Part shown: positions 4,920 through 5,780 of the stretch, in pieces
Position numbering within the stretch: position 1 is the stretch's first letter
Layout of the letters: the number at the start of each line of letters is the position of its first letter
Assembly (NCBI GenBank): GCA_047617105.1
Contig: JBLGCB010000429.1
Span: 1 to 5,780, forward strand
Length of the DNA: 5,780 bases
DNA from: JABSOG01 sp047617105
GTDB taxonomy: Bacteria > Pseudomonadota > Gammaproteobacteria > Enterobacterales > Alteromonadaceae
Direction: 5' to 3'
Translations under genes and position numbers: made by a program
Notes under the pieces: model-generated
What the model was told of the DNA's origin: nothing
The model's input: the letters and a program-made list of their open reading frames with translations, nothing else
The model's database searches: none

Positions 4920-4950
4920 GCAAATTGAGTAAATTGAGTGACTGTCCCAT
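4887..4950. repeat. 64-base inverted-repeat element (REP/MITE-like)
   Basis: ATGGGACAGTCACT (4887-4900) and AGTGACTGTCCCAT (4937-4950) are perfect 14-base inverted copies. The 36-base spacer includes a tandem 9-mer AAATTGAGT at 4922-4930 and 4931-4939, the last bases of which enter the right arm. No obvious target duplication flanks it. The arm recurs at 471-482. It contains no ORF for a transposase, so it would be a non-autonomous repeat or the fused ends of an excised element. Confidence 0.65.
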
Positions 4951-4953
4951 TGT

Positions 4954-5265
4954 GTGTGTGAGAGAGGCAACAACCGGGGGGTCACCATCGAGTTTCCGCC
5001 ACTGCGCCAAACCCGGGATATAATGACCCCAGACAAGGCCCGTTATGTCATTGAGCGCTCAGAGCCGTCAATTGCCTTTATTAAGCAGGAACAGGGGCAT
5101 TACCGGAGCCGGGCAGTAAACAAACCGTATGAATCTACCCTCCACATTTGGTCACAAAGCACTAAAAAATTGACCACCCAGTACGTTGAACCAACATTTC
5201 TAAAGCCAGGGTACCTAGTTTACTATTACCTATTCTATCAAGTCCTGGAGACCACACCGCAATAG
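4954..5265 (+). CDS. Unrecognised ORF of 103 residues, possibly a gene fragment
   Basis: The frame opens at GTG 4954, right beside the inverted repeat, and ends at TAG 5263-5265, overlapping the 3' end of the convergent glutaminase gene by about 100 bases. The first 70 residues (for example VTIEFPPLRQTRDIM and TPDKARYVIERSEPSIAF) have a protein-like composition and higher GC than the DUF4041-like stub. There is no clear ribosome site. The C-terminal third lies antisense to conserved glutaminase codons, so it is probably not native sequence. I recognise no family; it may be an internal piece of a lost gene or spurious. Confidence 0.25.
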   Translation: MCERGNNRGVTIEFPPLRQTRDIMTPDKARYVIERSEPSIAFIKQEQGHYRSRAVNKPYESTLHIWSQSTKKLTTQYVEPTFLKPGYLVYYYLFYQVLETTPQ

Positions 5266-5779
5266 ATGCTTTGCCTGGTGCAATGGCCAAGATACCGCCA
5301 CCCACACCACTTTTACCGGGCAACCCCACACGATAAGCAAACTCACCAGAACCATCATAATGACCACACATTAACATCAGCGAATTGATACGCCTGGCCC
5401 TGAGTGATGATACGACTCTAAATCCAGTACTTTGATTGACGCCATCAGACACCAAAAACAGTCCTGATTTTGCCAACTGTTCACAACTCATTGAAATTGA
5501 GCACTGATGATAATATACCCCCAATACCTTGTCGATTGCATGTTCGATACGACCGAACGAAGCCATGAAATGGGCTAACGAAGCATTACGGTGTCCCGTA
5601 GCAAGTTCTGACGATGCGACTTTTTCATCGATCCCAACACTACTATCATTGGCAATATAGCGAACGAATTGTAAAATTTCAGCTAATGATTCTTTGGGTT
5701 CATGCCCCATCATAATCGCATCAACAATAGCAATAGCCCCTGCGTTGATAAACGGGTTACGTGGTCTGCCTTGTTCATG
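5162..5779 (-). CDS. glsA: Glutaminase (L-glutamine amidohydrolase), C-terminal part
   Basis: Glutaminase hydrolyses L-glutamine to L-glutamate and ammonia in the cytoplasm, serving nitrogen metabolism and, in some bacteria, acid resistance. The visible 205 residues start inside the gene (HEQGRPRNPFINAGA) and run to TAG at 5162-5164. Family motifs appear in order: RNPFINAGAIAIVD (substrate-binding Asn), SSELATGHRN (Glu and Asn of the active site), YYHQCSISM (catalytic-site Tyr), CGHYDGSGEFAYRVGLPGKSGVGGGI, and SPGLDRIGNSKLGTLALEML. The usual CGMYD is CGHYD here. About 100 N-terminal residues, including the catalytic Ser-x-x-Lys, lie beyond the right edge, where the gene is still open. The typical length is about 300 residues, so this part looks intact. 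It converges on the doubtful ORF at 4954-5265, and no good terminator follows. Confidence 0.95.
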   Translation of the reverse strand, partial: HEQGRPRNPFINAGAIAIVDAIMMGHEPKESLAEILQFVRYIANDSSVGIDEKVASSELATGHRNASLAHFMASFGRIEHAIDKVLGVYYHQCSISMSCEQLAKSGLFLVSDGVNQSTGFRVVSSLRARRINSLMLMCGHYDGSGEFAYRVGLPGKSGVGGGILAIAPGKASIAVWSPGLDRIGNSKLGTLALEMLVQRTGWSIF

Positions 5780-5780
5780 T

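Noticed and set aside
4922..4939. CRISPR or satellite array
   Set aside because: There are only two adjacent copies of a 9-mer and no spacers; it is part of the inverted-repeat element.
471..4950. A complete composite transposon
   Set aside because: No transposase or integrase gene is present, and no target duplication is visible; only the shared repeat words support a common boundary.

Overview
The window looks like an accessory or remnant-rich stretch of a Gram-negative, probably gammaproteobacterial, chromosome of moderate GC content. Three things suggest this: an outer-membrane beta-barrel C-terminus, a signal-peptide protein, and a glutaminase of the bacterial GlsA type. The species cannot be named from the sequence. 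No rRNA, tRNA, CRISPR array or intact transposase gene is visible.

Layout. Bases 1-351 (minus) hold the N-terminal part of an unrecognised secreted protein that runs off the left edge. Bases 466-1083 (plus) are the C-terminal part of an outer-membrane beta-barrel protein without its own start. Bases 1182-1638 (minus) are a RelE-family toxin with its antitoxin, preceded by a good promoter. Bases 1904-2631 (minus) are a short RadC/JAB-domain protein translationally coupled to a 60-residue upstream ORF, with a terminator-like hairpin after it. Bases 2641-3030 are a structured intergenic region between divergent units. Bases 3049-3571 (plus) are an adjacent DUF4160-DUF2442 gene pair, a second candidate toxin-antitoxin-like module. 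Bases 3572-4487 have no recognisable protein family but carry REP-like repeats, a strong promoter preceded by a direct repeat, a 22-codon ORF built from two perfect hairpins, and a third hairpin. Bases 4566-4919 (plus) are the N-terminus of a membrane-anchored coiled-coil protein resembling DUF4041 proteins, cut off by a 64-base inverted repeat. Bases 5162-5779 (minus) are the C-terminal two thirds of glutaminase, open at the right edge.

Two themes connect the parts. First, two stability or defence-type modules and an island-type RadC are packed between broken genes, as in genomic islands and integration hotspots. Second, the same 12-base word (GAGTGACTGTCC) sits at the broken end of the barrel gene and in the hairpin that ends the DUF4041-like gene, which suggests a repeat family took part in the rearrangements. 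The most puzzling part is 3911-4130, a compact promoter plus hairpin-rich short-ORF unit that no recognised family explains.
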